A DNA stretch of 64,000 bases from the NCBI RefSeq assembly GCF_029633865.1, contig NC_079222.1:29388166-29452165 (forward strand), read 5' to 3'. A program made the position numbers and the translations under genes. Shown piece after piece: positions 11,801 through 26,800 of this stretch (position 1 is its first letter; every line of letters begins with the position of its first letter). Under the pieces are notes generated by a model, which worked only from the letters and a program-made list of their open reading frames with translations, had not been told where the DNA came from and did no database searches. Source of the stretch: Lampris incognitus. Its lineage: Eukaryota; Chordata; Actinopteri; Lampriformes; Lampridae.

Positions 11801-14800
11801 CGTTGGCAGTACCTGGATCTAGGCAAGTGAATTTGCAGCACTCTTTGGGGTCCTTACGGAAATGCTGGCAGCCCTGCGGCCGCTCACACAGTGCAGCCAC
11901 ACACATCTCTGGCTCACCATCATGACATGTGCAGCTCAGACAAGGATCATCACCTTTGGGGGTGAAGTAGTAACCCTCATTTACAACATTGTCTTTTATG
12001 TCCACACATGTTTGCCCTGTTGGGGAAATGTCAGGTAAGACAAGAAAAAATGTCAATGTCAAAGCCATCATAAAACTGCTACAATATAAAAAATATCCTC
12101 TTATTTTTGACAGAAAATGATAAACACATACTCCTCTTGCAAAGAAAGGGAAACTTCTTGTAGCAGTTCTCAGCATGCCAGCTGTGCAGACCACGCTCGT
12201 TCATGCTTTTGAACTGAAAACGCTGCAGCTGGGCACAGAGGACATTTTCCTGGGTGGGAGATGCCTCCTCAAATTTAGTTAGGCCCTCTGGCGGCAGGAA
12301 AACCTTCATGGACCCTATTAAGACACGCAGTTCAGAAGACATCAAATGTATTTGGTGAAAGGATCAAGCAATACGGCGGATATTTATGTCGTGCTGCAGA
12401 TCACCAGTTACATTTAAACCTTTATAACACAATTTCTTTTTTTAATTTTTTAAAAAGAATTGGCAGAAACAAGTCTTTACGTACCTTTATATGCCACCTC
12501 CCATTGTCCCTTTAGGGAGTGGTTCTGATTGGTGATTACATACTGGTAGCCCACCCAAAACCTGGAAAAAATATAGTATTCTTATTAAAAAGGTATTGCC
12601 TAATGCTAATAGTTCAACTGAATATGGTGGATTTCTCCATTAGCTATGTTAAGCAGAGCAGATAACTTGGGAGTTTACACAGCAGTTCAAAAGCCAAAAA
12701 AGTCAACCACTTTCTGCATGGGTTGTTATTTTCGTTCAGGCCACTAGATGGAAACCGTACACCATTCAGTTCCTGAGACAACTCTTTTATACAGGGGGTT
12801 GGATGTTTCCCTACACTAGTCAAAACAGAATCTGCCCCAACAGGAAGTGAGTTGCATCACATGACCCAGTCATTCCAAGTTTTAAAGTATAGGTAAAGTA
12901 GATGAAATCACATCCAGTTCAAGAAGAAGGAAAACATCCAATATCTTTGACAAAATTAAACTCGACACGGTGATCAAAAAAGCAAGGGAGTGACAAGTTT
13001 GAAAAGAGCATCTTGTTTGTTCTTTCAAGATAATAACTACCCCAAAATAAAATTCAATTTCAAAGAGAAGTGTTTTGGTAAATTTGCATTTTTGCTCTTT
13101 CATCCTGCCTTCTTTCAGGATGGCTGATGAGTGAAGAAGCATACTGGTACTGATTTTCAAGAATAAGGCTGATGTGCAGAGCCGTAGTAACTACAGAGGT
13201 ATAAAGATGATCAGCTACAGCATGAAGATATGGGAAAGAGTAGTTAGTGGAAGCTAGGTTGAGAGGAGAGGTGATGATTAGTGTGCAGCAGTATGGTTTT
13301 ATGCCATGAAAGATCCCTACAGATGCGATGTTTGCTTTAATGGAGAAGTATGGGGAAGGTCATAAGGGAGTCACACTGTGTTTTTGTGGATTTAGAGAAA
13401 GCATATGACAGGGTGCAGGATATGTACGAGGGCAGTGTGACAGTGGTGAAGTGTGCGGTAGGAATGACAGATGGGTTCAAGTTGGAGGTGGGATTAAATC
13501 AAGTATCAGCTCTTAGCCCTTTCTTGTTTGCAATGGTGATAGAAAGGTTGACGGATGAGATCTGTCTCCGTGGACTGTGATGTTCGCGGATGACACTGTG
13601 ATCTGCAGTGAGAGTACCGATCAAGACTTCCACAAGACTTTCGTTAAAATGTTGAATTAAAGTCAGTAAAAAAGTCTGTTCAGTTTGTCCAGTGGACAGT
13701 TGGAGGCTTAAAAGTTCTTTCCTGCGGGGGCGTTCACGTGGCATAGTGGTCTATCCTATTGCCAACGCAGGGATCGCCAGTTGGAATCCCCATATTACCT
13801 CCGGCTTAGTCGGGCAACCCTACAGACACAATTGGCCGTGTCTGCGGGTGGAAAGCCGGATGTGGGTATGTGTCCCGGTCACTGCACTAGCGCCTCCTTT
13901 GGTTGGTCGGGACGCCTGTTCAGGGGGGAGGGGGAACTGAGGGGAATAGCATAATCCTTGCACGCACTACATCCCCTTGGCAAAACTCACTGTCAAGTGA
14001 AAAGAGGCGGCTGGTGACTCCACATGTATCGGAGGAGGCATATGGTTGTCTGCAGCCCTCCCCGGCTCGGCAGAGGGGGGTGGAGCAACGACCGGGACGG
14101 CTTCGAAGAGTGGGGTAATTGGCCGGGGGCGACTGGGGAGAAAAGTCCACAAAAAAAAAGAAAGAAGTTCTTCTCCGCTGAATGTGATCATTAAGTGAGC
14201 ACTGGAAACTAAACAAATAAACAAAAACAGAAAAAGTAGAAGAGCGCGCAGAACCGAGGCTACAGTCCATGGCATCATCTTGATGATGTCAGAAGAGGAA
14301 CAAAAGTCAGTAGGAGCAAGACGAAATACATACTATACGTTAATGAGAGGGAGGACAGCGAAATGGTGAGGATGCAAGGAGTAGAGGTGATGAAGGCATA
14401 TGAGTTTAAATACTTGGGGTCAACTGCTCAAACTAACAGGGAGTGTGGAAGAGAGGTGAAGAAGAGAGTGCAGGCAGGGTGGAGTGGGTGGAGAAGAGTG
14501 TCAGGAGTGATTTGCGACAGAAGGGTACAAGCAGGAGTTAAAGGGAAGGTTTACAAGATGGTTGTGAGACCAGCTATTTTGTATGGTTTGGAGACAGTGG
14601 CACCGATGAAAAGACAGGACACGGAGCTGGAGGTGGCAGAGTTGAAGATGCTAAGATTTTGATTGGGAGTGATGAAGAAGGACAGGATTAGGAACGAGTA
14701 TATTAGAGGGACAGCTCATTTTGGATGGTTTGGAGACAAAGCAAGAGAGGCAAGACTGAGATGGTTTGGATATGTGCGGAGGAGAGATGCTGGGTGTATT

Positions 14801-17800
14801 AGCAGAAGGATGCTAAATATGGAGCTGCCAGGGAAGAGGAAAAGGGGAAGGCCAAAGAGGAGGTTTATGGATGTGGTGAGGGAGGACATGCAGGTGCTTG
14901 GCGTGACAGAGAAATATGCAGAGGACAGGAAGAGATGGAAACAGATTATCCTCTGTGGCGACCCCTAACGGGAACAGCTGAAAGTAGTAGTAGTGGTCGT
15001 CTCCTCCTCCTCCTTACTCCAAGTGCTGTGCATTCTTTTAATTTTTGGTTAAATTGTAGTTTATGTTTTCAATATTCATTGTGATACAGCCAATATAGAT
15101 ATATATTTGTAGCATCTCTGTGGGGTCTTTTTTGGGGTTTTTTGCGCGAGTGCAAATACCGATGTACTTTAATATTCTCACTTAGTTCATGGATTATGTT
15201 TTCCCCTAACAAATCAATTAAATAAATTTCAACAGGCTGCTCCTTCTACTTTCTAGTGCCTACTTTGGAAATTCTCACTGAACAAGAATTCAAACTACTA
15301 AAACATTTAGCCTTTATAAACTTGACAGGAGTTTGTACTGCCAGAGCCACCATGTTTTCAGGACTTATCCATAGAAACAAGACATTTCAACAAATATACA
15401 CACCATCATAAGTGACACAAGGAATAACAATGTCCAATCACATTTCCAAATAAATGGTAAAAATCCATAATGGTAAAAATCCCCGAATTCTAATTGAGAC
15501 AGTTATATTAAAATGAGTGTAGGCCCTTTCAGGCATCCAAAATTCTGGATGCAAAAATCCAAATACAGAATCCCAAGGCGTATAATAAAAGCAATTTATT
15601 CAGTATATTGCTAACTCACTTGCACTGGTCCCTTCTCTCACAGACTTTCTCATCAAATTCGATCTCTATCTTCAGTATGAACTGCAGCTCCTCATTGGTG
15701 ACAAAAGTTGCCAGCGAGCCATTGACCTTCTGACAGGTATCAACAGCCTGCCAGTAGTTCTCACTCCTTAGGTAAACTTTGTAGCAGCTGGCTGTTTTCT
15801 CATAGTGATGCCATCCACTGGGGCACTTCTCTGTAGGCAGAGGGAAAAAGGGGGTTTTGAATTGAAGTTAATGTAAATTAGGAAAACAATCCAACTCTTC
15901 TGAACAAAAAGTTTAAGGAACTCTCAACTGCATACTATTCTCTTTGAGAACTACAAATGATGTGTTTCTTACTGTTAAAGCGCACAGGCTGGGCCACACC
16001 GATAACATCTTCTACTGGGTCAAAGTCAGTGCCAAGCCGGAACCTCTCCTCCTTCACAGCTGTGAAACAACAGTGCATAGGTTTAATGTGAACATGTATT
16101 TAAACAGAAAGTATTTTATAAGACCCCTGTATTTTAGCTTATAAAATCTCTTTAAAATGAGTCAAAGCAGTGTGTTTTAAGCAATACCTAGTGTACATTC
16201 TCAGACTGCTAAGAGTAGCCAGTGATTTGCAAATGTTTGTGGAAATAGTGAGCACTAGTCTAGACCTGACCTGCTGCTATGATCAACGTCCCAGATTACA
16301 GACCTCTAAAGTGAGACAGCAATTTGACACCTAAGTTTGGGATTCTGGATCCACATGCATTCTAGTCCAATGGAATAATACATGGCTGTGTAAAAAGAAA
16401 CTATCTGCTATTATTTGACCACTTTGCTTTTGATTATGACGCAGCTACGCATTTCTTTATCTGTTAAGGTGGATTCTGGTTGGTATTGTTGCATCAGAAA
16501 AGTTGAAAAAAAATCTACTACTACTTGTACTATCATTACCTAATTAATTACCTGTAACCAAATCCCTACTACTGGAAATCTTCCACTGTGATACCTGTCC
16601 CAAAGAATACCAATCCTAGGCAACTTAATGATTTTAGACCAGTCATGCTAACATCAATAATCAAAATCTTTTGAGAAAATTGTTAAAAACCTTGCTGTTT
16701 ACTGTGGATGGAAAACTTGATCCACTGCAATTTTTTTACCAGGCAGGGACAGGTGTGGAGGATGGAAAGCTATACTTAACAACCTGTATAAGCACTTAGA
16801 AAAGCTGCAAACCCAAGCCAGGCTTTTATTTGCTGATGTTTCATCAGCATTCAATACGACAGAGCCACGTCTTTTAATAGATAGTGTTATGTGGTTTTTA
16901 TTTGCCTCGCCAGCTTGTATTATGGATCTTGGACTTCTTGACTAACAGAGAGCAGAGAGTATCTGTAAATAGCCATCTCTCAGACTCTGTAGCTATGTCC
17001 ACAGGCTCACCACAAGGATGCCTCCTTTAACCCTTACTTTTTATTATGCACAATGATGGATGCAGGAGCACTCAGGAGGGCAGCTATTTGGTCAAATTTT
17101 CTGACAACAATGCATTGCTGACATTTCTCAGAGGTTCAGAGTCAGTCTATGGGAATTCTCTCACTGATTTTATGTCCTCATGTGACAACTTCTTGGACGT
17201 AAATGTTTCTAAAAACAAGGAACTGATTATTGATTTTAGATGTAACAGACACGTAGCCAAAGAGTGCATCATACATAATGAAAGTGTAGAAATGGTTACA
17301 TCATACACATATTTGGGTAGTATTATTGATTACAACCTTAAATTTGATGTGAACACTGAGGCTATTGTGAAATGGGGCCAACAGAGAATTCACCTTCTCC
17401 ATGAACTAAAATTTCCTACCCTCCATGCATCAAGTATCCACACTTGATGCACGGAGGGTAAATTTAAAAGAGGACATTTCAAATAACAATTGGAACATAT
17501 CCTGTGAGAAGGCTCAGACACGAACAGCCAGCACTAATTTAAAGGTACTTCAATATAACTGGTTGATGCGGACTTATATAACCCCTGTCAAACTAAATAA
17601 ATATAACAGCAATATACCTGACACATGTTTTAAATGCAATGAGGCTCAAGGAACATTTATACATTGTATTTGGGAGTGTGACAAAATTAAGAAATTCTGG
17701 ATGGAGGTGATCTACAATCATGATCATTTTGTCTGTAAATATCCCACCAGACTCCAAGATGATATTGTTACACATGTATCCAACAGATCTCAACTTGAGA

Positions 17801-20800
17801 ATTAAAGAATACAAATTTATTGATTTTGCTATACTGCAGGCAAAACGATCGATAGCTTTGAACTGGAAGAACACTGTTGCATCTACAATTGGTACTTGGG
17901 TTAAGAATATGGTGCACTGTATGTCAATAGAGAGAATAACATATACCTTGAAAAATAAAATTGTTGTTGGTATGAATGAATGAATGGGATATTTGGTATG
18001 AAACTGCAGGCATAAGTACATAGTGGCATGACACTGTTGAGACCGCTGAGCCCGCTTTAGATGAGGGTGATTTCAGGACGCTGGAATGCACCGTTGAATT
18101 TTCTTGTAAAGTTGTGGGTCTTACTCAGCAAAACAATGGTCCCAGAAGGTGTCAACTAGATAATCTCAAGGACATGCCTGCACTCACACAATGAATCCTG
18201 TAACAGCCGCCCTATATTAAGTCAATTTGGTGAGCGACTGCCTATGAAATTGGAACTCTGGACATGGCACTTTGTTTGCAGATTGCCAGTGTTGTGGCAA
18301 CATACACCTTGACCATGGCACAGATCCTGCCATAAGTTAGGGGTTTGATTGCGACTGGAGTTACCAACACTGTATGGAATGCAGTTGGTTTATGTTAAGT
18401 ATTTGCATCCTCGGATCACAAAAGCCCTATAGAAATGCAGTCAGAAAGCATGACTTTGCATGTACTTTTCTGAATTGGAGCTCTGTGTGATGTTTTTGCT
18501 TTGACAAAACAGTACCGTCAGTCCTGCGTCTACACCACATCTGGTTAGTTATTCCTTTTTTTCTTTGGATTTTTCTCAAATTTTCTCCCCAGTTGTACTT
18601 GGCCAATTACCCCACTTTTCCGAGCCCTCCCAGTCGCTGCTCCACCCCCTCTACCGATCCGGGGAGCGCTGCAGACAACCACATGCCTCCTCCGATACAT
18701 GTGGAGTCGCCAGCCGCTTCTTTTCACCTGACAGTCAGGAGTTGCGCCAGGGAGATGTAGCGCGTGAGAGCATCACGTTATTCCCCCCCAGTTCCCCCTC
18801 CCCCCGAACAGGAGCCCCGACCAACCAGAGGAGGCACTAGTGCAGTGACCAGGACACATACCCACATCTGGCTTCCCACCCGCACAAACGGCCAATTGTG
18901 TCTGTAGGGACTCCCAACCAAGCCGGAGGTAACACGGGGATTCGAACCGGTGATCCCCATGTTGGTGGGCAACGGAATAAATTGCTACACTACCCAGATG
19001 ACCTCCATTTTTAAAAAAAATCACTTTGTACATGTACATTAAAAAACAAATTGAGTATGAATTCTACTTCCATAATATCAAAACATATTCATTTACTGTT
19101 GCTCAAATTATCATCCATGCAAATCACTGAAGCACAAATATCCAGGTAGACTGTTATTCACTTAACGCAGAAGAATCCCCCCACCTTTCATGGTATAGGC
19201 CTACCACCAGTGTCAGTCTTAACAGTAAATAACAGTAAAATATCAAGGGTTGTCTTGACTAATGGTGACACTTCCATATGTGCAGTTTCCCCTGTCCTCC
19301 CTCTTATTTTGTATGTTACTGCCCATAGAGTATAGCAATTTTTTGTCAACACTGCTGATAAATATGTGTTAGATTATATGAAGAAAATGTATTCATTTGA
19401 AAAACAGTGTTATGACAACGATCTACATTTCAAAGCAGCATAAATGGAATTTGACCTAGATTTCAGGAACAAGAAAGAAAAACTAAACACTATTTTTATC
19501 ACTAGGTAAGTGGTGAAAAGTCTGTCCTAGTCTTGAGATGACATATTTGACAGAAAACTTGATTAGTAGAGATAACGGGTGCTGTCTATACTCATCTAGA
19601 CTGGGATCCCTTGATGTAACGTAAGCATGTATTTTCCATATACGCTATACACAAGTATTATTTTTTTGGGAGGAGGGGGAAATTCCCCCCCCCTTTTCTC
19701 CACTTGGCCAATTACCCCACTCTCCTGAGCCGTCCCAGTCACTGCTCCACCCCTTCTGCTGATCCGGGGAGGGCTGCAGACTACCACATGCCTCCTCCGA
19801 TACATGTGGATTTGCCAGCCACTTCTTTTCCCCTGACAGCGAGGAGTTTTGCCAGGGGGCCATAGTGTGTGGGGAGAATCACGCTACTCCCCCCAGTTCC
19901 CCCTCCCCCCTGAACCGGTGCCCCAACCAACCAGAGGAGGCGCCAGTGCAGCGACCAGGACACATAACCACATCCAGCTTCCCACCCGCAGACACAGCCA
20001 ATTGTGTCTGTAGGGACGCCCAAACAAGCTGGAGGTAACACAGGGATTCGAATCGCCGATCCCCATGTTGGCAGGCAACGGAATAGACCGCCGCACCACC
20101 CGGACACCCTGTACACAAGTATTCTGCTAGTGTTTATACTTGCAATATGGCCATTTAAAAAAAAAAAAAATTATATATTATAAAAGAAAGCAAGAGAAAC
20201 AGGAAATGACAAAAACAAAATAAAATAACCGAAAAGCTGGCTCCATCATTGGTTTGACTCCAGACTTCCTGGTTAGATGTGAGAGGATATGTAATGGAGA
20301 GATCAGCTATTAAGCACATTATGGACATCCTCCTTTTTGGAGTATTGAGGTAAATGAATGTGTTTTTAATAACTGTCTTGTTTTGTCATTAGGGACACCA
20401 AAGAAGACCTCAGGAAATCCCCTTTACCATATACTTTAAGATATCAAACTCAATAATCTAAATCTTTATTACTTTTGTTTTTTGTAAACAATATTATGTT
20501 TACTGCATTTTAAATATTTCTTGGTGTCAAAAATAGCTTTCCCTTTGGGATCAACACACAATGGAAGCTTTAATTTTTATGATATCAACAAAATCATCAA
20601 TCATAAATTAAAATCATTTGACCAGCATTTTATGTTTTGCCTGATATTCATAATCTGACGTGAAATCCATGATAGTCAGATGACTGCTCAACATGTAAAA
20701 ACACCACTTCAGATTGCCCAAGTTACCCTTGCCAACATAACTACAAAGTACACTGAACTTGGACAACACTACAAAACACTGACTTTGACCCTTGAGAATA

Positions 20801-23800
20801 TGGGTCAGACCAAGACATACTGAGAGATGATCACATGACAACAGTAAAAGCAGTCGCATAAATCAAATTAAGCATGCAGGATTGCTGCTGTATGGAGGTC
20901 ACATGCTGTGCTCAATCCTTGCAATAATTCCCATTATGTGGTCAGAGATCCGGGGATAAGGTCTTTCAGGGGTTTAGAGGAGAAAACAATAGGATTTCCA
21001 TCAACAACTTATCACCACACTATCTACGCAGTGTCCCAAGATGTCAACAAACACTGCATATGAGTGCTGCTAGTCGGTATAGGTTTGGTTTTCTGCTGGC
21101 TTTACAGAGTCGTTCTTCCTAATCACTCTGATTTACTATTTTGGATAAAAGGCCACTGTAAAATCTTTATTTTTTTTAGATACTTTATTGATCCCCGTGG
21201 GAAAATTACGCTCTGTATTTAACCCATCCTAGCTGTGTAGCTAGGAGCAGTGGGCAGCCGCCGTACAGCGCCCGGGGGACCAACTCCAGTTCTTCTTTCC
21301 ATTGCCTCAGTCAGGTGCACAGACAGGAGTACTAACCCTAACTTGCATGTCTTTTTGATGGTGGGGGAAACTGGAGCACCCCCGGAGAAAATCCACCGCA
21401 GACACAGGGAGAACATGCCAACTCCACACGAAGGACGACCTGGGATGACCCCCAAGTTTGGACAACCCCAGGGTTCGAACCCAGGACATCCTTGCTGTGA
21501 TGTGACAACGCTAACCACTGGGCCACCATGCTGCCACCATGCTCTATTGTTCTGCAATCGGATTGTAACAAATTTAATATGAATTGAATTGAAAGTAATG
21601 AATGTGATGAAAGTAAAATTGCATCACTCGAAATCCAACAAATACTGCAATTTTCATAAGCCAATGAATCGTGGGTTATCTGTTTAAAGGAGCTATACTC
21701 ACAGGGGCAGTCCATCTCATCACTCTTGTCATCACATGCCGTCCAGCCATCACACAGCCAGGTCATTGGAATACACTGCATTTTCCCACTGCGGCAGGCA
21801 AACTGCCCAGGGCAGCGTTGCTCTGAAATCCAAGAGTTCAAATGGTCAAGCCTTTGTATGTGTGTGCATTTCCTTACAATGTGAAATTATATGAATTCAC
21901 AGCATTCAGATTTCTGAGGTTTATCGAATGGAAACACTGGGACTTACATCACAATTCACAAAAATGACAGTAATAAATGAATAGAAATTCTCAGATAGAT
22001 GGCTACATCATCATTTAGAATAAAGCAGTTGAACTCAACTAATGCAGTAGGCTGATTTTTTAAGGCAAACTATGTTAAGATATTAAAACATCACTGCCAT
22101 CTTTTAAATATTAGTTTCATCCCAGTCACCTAATGCAAAAATACAAGATATGAAAAATGCCTAACAAATCACTGTTGTTGTGTCACAACAGCAAATGGGA
22201 AGTGTGACTTATTGATTTACAGTATTCATACCGCCCCATGGGCTATTTGTCTGTTTATAGCCCTTAACATAGTTATAATTTAAAAAAAAACAAAACAAAC
22301 ACAAAGTCTGTTAAATGGGTCAATGCTCTCATGCCACGTGTGGTAAACATAAAACATGCCACCGGATCAGTGTTTTCTACCAAGGACCTGGTGACGCGAG
22401 ACTTGGTCTATTAGCAGTCTCAACAGTGTTTGCCTAATAAAATGATTTCCAATCTGACAAAACCCTTTTTTCTTTTTGATAAGGGGAGATAAAAATGATC
22501 TTACCTATCATATGTTAACATTAACTTTTTTTGACATGTTTTCATGACTGTTTTACAGTAAGCAAGAACGATATTTTGAATATTCAAAATCAAAATTATA
22601 ATTGGAATAGAGATCTGTAATACAGACTTAATGCCTTTGACCACAAAAATATAAATGGGATATACGTTAAAATGAAACATGGCTATTAGAGTTATAGTTG
22701 TTATACAATAAATACAATCAAGATGATATATTTGCCTGGCCACACTGAAACTAGTCTTAAAACCGTATGGTACAGTTTTAGCTATAAAAAACACAAAAAA
22801 ACAATAAAATATTATACAATCACAGTTTTTGGAATACATTTTATAACCAGATTTCCCCTAATTCCCGTTTACGATGTTAAAAGGTTCCAAAAAAGGGGGG
22901 CTGGTGGAAGGGGCTCTTGGTGTGGCTTAAAAAAGAATAAGGTTGTGAGTACCCACTACTCTACAGAACATACTGCTTACCTGACAATAATCTTGCCAGA
23001 GCTAGCCGCGGACCTGAAAAATATAGATAGAAAGAATAGGATGAACTAACCGTTATCTCAGGGTGTTCCCTGTTAGGGTTATTTGATTGATTCATTACGG
23101 AATGAAGCTTCAGGGTCATGGAAGAAAACAAGCTTTGGCTTGTCTGTGCTGGTTGTCTACCAGGAAAGTCAGTCTTTACATGGAGAGCATCCTACTGCTG
23201 TTTGTTAGTTATCGATGGTTGTTCACCAGTGACCTGCCCTATAGTGGGTCACTGAAGCCATATGTTCTCAGGATGCAGGTGTTTATGTTTATATATAGTG
23301 GTCTGAGACCACCTGGTCACCACTCGTACAGACTGCAACTGTTGTCCCATCTGTCAATCTAAAGCCTCTGACGATATTAGCCCAGACACACAAAGCTTTC
23401 TGGCTTCGGTACCTTTATTATACAAGGCCCCAAGCTACCAAAGCTGTGTTGCAGTGACGCAATCACGTAAAAATTGTTTTTACCACAGGTATGGAAGCTG
23501 CACAAATTGACCAAATTAAAAATCAAACAACGTGGATGAGTGTCTTGGACCATCAAATTCAGACGACCCATTAGTGCATGCCTTCAGTAGCAGCAGCAGC
23601 AGTAGTAGATTAGTTTTTTTCCCCCTTTCTTTTAACTACTTTATTAATCCCCGTGGGGTAATTGTTTCTCTGCATTTAACCCATCTTAGCTGTGTAGCTA
23701 GGAGCAGTGGGCAGCCGCCGTGCAGCGCCTGGGGACCAACTCCAGTTCTTCTTTCCATTGCCTCGGTCAGGGGCACAGACAGGAGTATTAACCATAACAT

Positions 23801-26800
23801 GCATGTCTTTTTGATGGCGGGGGAAACCGGAGCACCCGGAGAAAAACCACCGCAGACACGGGGAGAACATGCAAACTCCACACAGAGAACGACCTGGGAT
23901 GACCTCCACGGTAGGACAACCCCAGGGTTCAAACCCAGGACCTTCTTGCTGTGAGGCGACAGCGCAAACCACTGGGCCACCATGCTTGCCTTCAATCTAC
24001 GAAAAGGTTATTGAATGAACACAAACTTCTTTGTTTCTCTAGACCTGTTAATAGACCTTAATCTCCTCCTTCCTCACAAGGAAATGCATCTTAACTACTT
24101 ACTACTTACAGTGCTTACTAACTGACTTGTTGCACTGTGTGTTTGACAAAAACTTGTTTGGGCAGTGTGGCATGTCAGTGAGCATTATCTTATTACTAAA
24201 TGAAAGAGGAAATAGGTGACCATTAGGATACGATGCCATTTCAGGAACCAGCTCAGACACTACCCTTCACTCCAAGCTCTGTCCGTGAGGCCTACGGGGC
24301 ACATTTCACCCAAGAGCCTTTGCATATCTGGAACGCAAATGTGCATTTTTAGTTGGCTGCATTGCACGATTAATGTAACGTGTCAAATACAACACATCAA
24401 ATGTACGAAGGCTGGGATTCTGTGAGATACCCTTTCTCCCCAAAACGACAGAGGTGCCGACACTGCAAAGTTAAAAGCCCTAGCGGCAAGGCTGGAAAAC
24501 CAGAGCTTGACCCTAAAAAGAGTAACACATTCATCACAGAAAGAATTTGCTGTGGGGGAATTTTACATGTACCCATTTCATTGAATAAAACTACAAAAGT
24601 AACAGTTAAAAACACACTTTTAATGACAACAGATGTTAAATACACAAATACACGAATTACTTTAATTTTAACATCAAGCACCTGATCAGACAACATTTTA
24701 TTTCAATTAAGTTAAAGACTTGATTGTTTAGATTCGTCGTTGGCGTCCCTCGTGTCCGAGGAGCCATTCCAAGAGATAAAGGGGTGTGCTGGAAACGAAG
24801 ACGGCTTGACAGTCCAAGGTGAGAACAGAAGAGACGGGAACAGCGTGGACAGGGGATAGTAGGGGGTGGACCCGTTCTTGCGGTTCTCTGTTCTTGGCGG
24901 ATTTTTTGGCGGCGGCGCTTTTCTTCCACATGCGTTCGTTTGTCAGTTTCGGCCTTGTTGGAACCAGCCAACTTTTTCCCAGTTCTTAGGGTCTATGCTG
25001 AAGGGGATCAGCATTCCCGTGATACAGTCCTTGTAGCGTTTTTTGGGAGCTCCTCTTTTTCTCGGACCTTCAGTCAGCTCGAAGTATAGGATTTGTTTCG
25101 GGGGTCTGTCATTTGGCGTCCTCGTGATGTGGCCGAGCCACTGCAGCTGGTGACATTCGATTGTCGTCTCAGTGGAAAGGAGATCAGCTCTTTCAAGAAC
25201 TTGATTGCTGGTGACCCGTTCTTGCCAGGAAATTCCCAGAATACTTCTCAGTTTTTGCTGGTGGAAGCGACTATTGATTGTTTAGATTAAAACACTGCAG
25301 ATTCTGAATATAAGGGTTCAGTTCACTTGTGTAGCTTAGTGTATTAATGCCCAATACTTGCAGATTTTGAATACGTGACTTGTACTTCACCTCATGTTTG
25401 ACTTCAAGCATTTAACATATGCCATAACATATATCATTTCAGATTAAGCGAGCTTGTTTAGTCAGGACATGCTGAGTCTGAGCACACGCAGCCTTAAAGT
25501 GGCGAGATCAGTTTAATTCAGAATATGAATTTATAGGATTGTCAGTAATCTTGTACCAGTATATTTAATAATTTTCTCAGGCAAGTGACATCCAGTTTTC
25601 CCACTAGAGATGGGACCGCTGGTTTTCTCTTCTTCTATAAAGCGCTTATCAGTAAGGTAACCTCCTGTAACTGGGCTTGACATTAACTATTTGGCCTTGA
25701 GTTTTTAAACCTACTTGTCTGATAGCTGACACAACTTGTCCTAAACTGAAAATATTTTGGCTTTTTAGGAGATGTGAGCAATTTTAACACAACCCCCCCC
25801 ACACCCCTCTGCTTCCTCCCCTCCATTAAACCAGCTTCATGCATGTGCATGAGCTTACCTGTCATGACTGGCAAAATTCATATTGTTGTTGATAATCTAT
25901 GTATGTAAAAAAAATACGCTTTTTTTCAGCAAATATCTTTGTTACACCATCATTGTTGTTGTAAAGCACCATTTTATTTCTAAGTGACATATTTAGAAAG
26001 ATCACTATTTACAAAGCACCAGCACCATGTGTGATGTAAAATGTATAGGCCTGTTTTTCTCTCAGACCATTTGAATTACTCATAGCTGTTAAGAGCAATA
26101 TGAATCTATTACAAGTAACACTGAAAGAAATTTGCCTATTCCAGCTTTAATGCAAATGTTGGACATGCATTAATCACAAAATGCATTAAATTCTGCTTCG
26201 CCCTGATGAAAATTGTTTTCTATATTCTGTTCTGATTTTTTTTGGCTGCTCAGTCTTGATTTCATTACATTAAGATGCTGCCATCAATGAGTTTTCAGAA
26301 TCTACGCCAGTGGTGGCTGGCGAGCTCGGGGTGCTGGGGCACTGCCCCCTTCAAACATCAAGAGATGAAAATCTACTTAAACATCCATCCATCCATTATC
26401 TGAACTGCTTATCCTGCTCTAAGGGTCACGGGGATGCTGGAGCCTATTCCGGCAGTCATTGGGTGGCAGGCGGGGAGACACCCTGGACAGGCCGCCAGGC
26501 CATCACCCCCCCCCCACACACACACACACACACACCTAGGGACAACTTAGTACGGCCGATTCACCTGACTTACATGTCTTTGGACTGTGGGAGGAAACCA
26601 GAGCACCCGGAGGAAACCCATGCAGACACGGGGAGAAGATGCAAACTCCACACAGAGGACGACCTGGGACGACCCCCAAGGTTGGACCACCCCAGGGCTC
26701 GAACCCAGGACCTTCTTGCTGTGAGGCGACCACGCTAACCACTGTGCCACCGTGCCGTCTCTACTTAAACATGGTAAATATAAGTTTTTAGTTGTATAAT

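Noticed and set aside
22501-22839. Hydrophobic 112-codon minus-strand open frame
   Set aside because: Ile/Phe/Tyr-rich from AT-rich DNA in dgcr2 intron 1-2 flank; looks membrane-like but no family, splice or promoter support.
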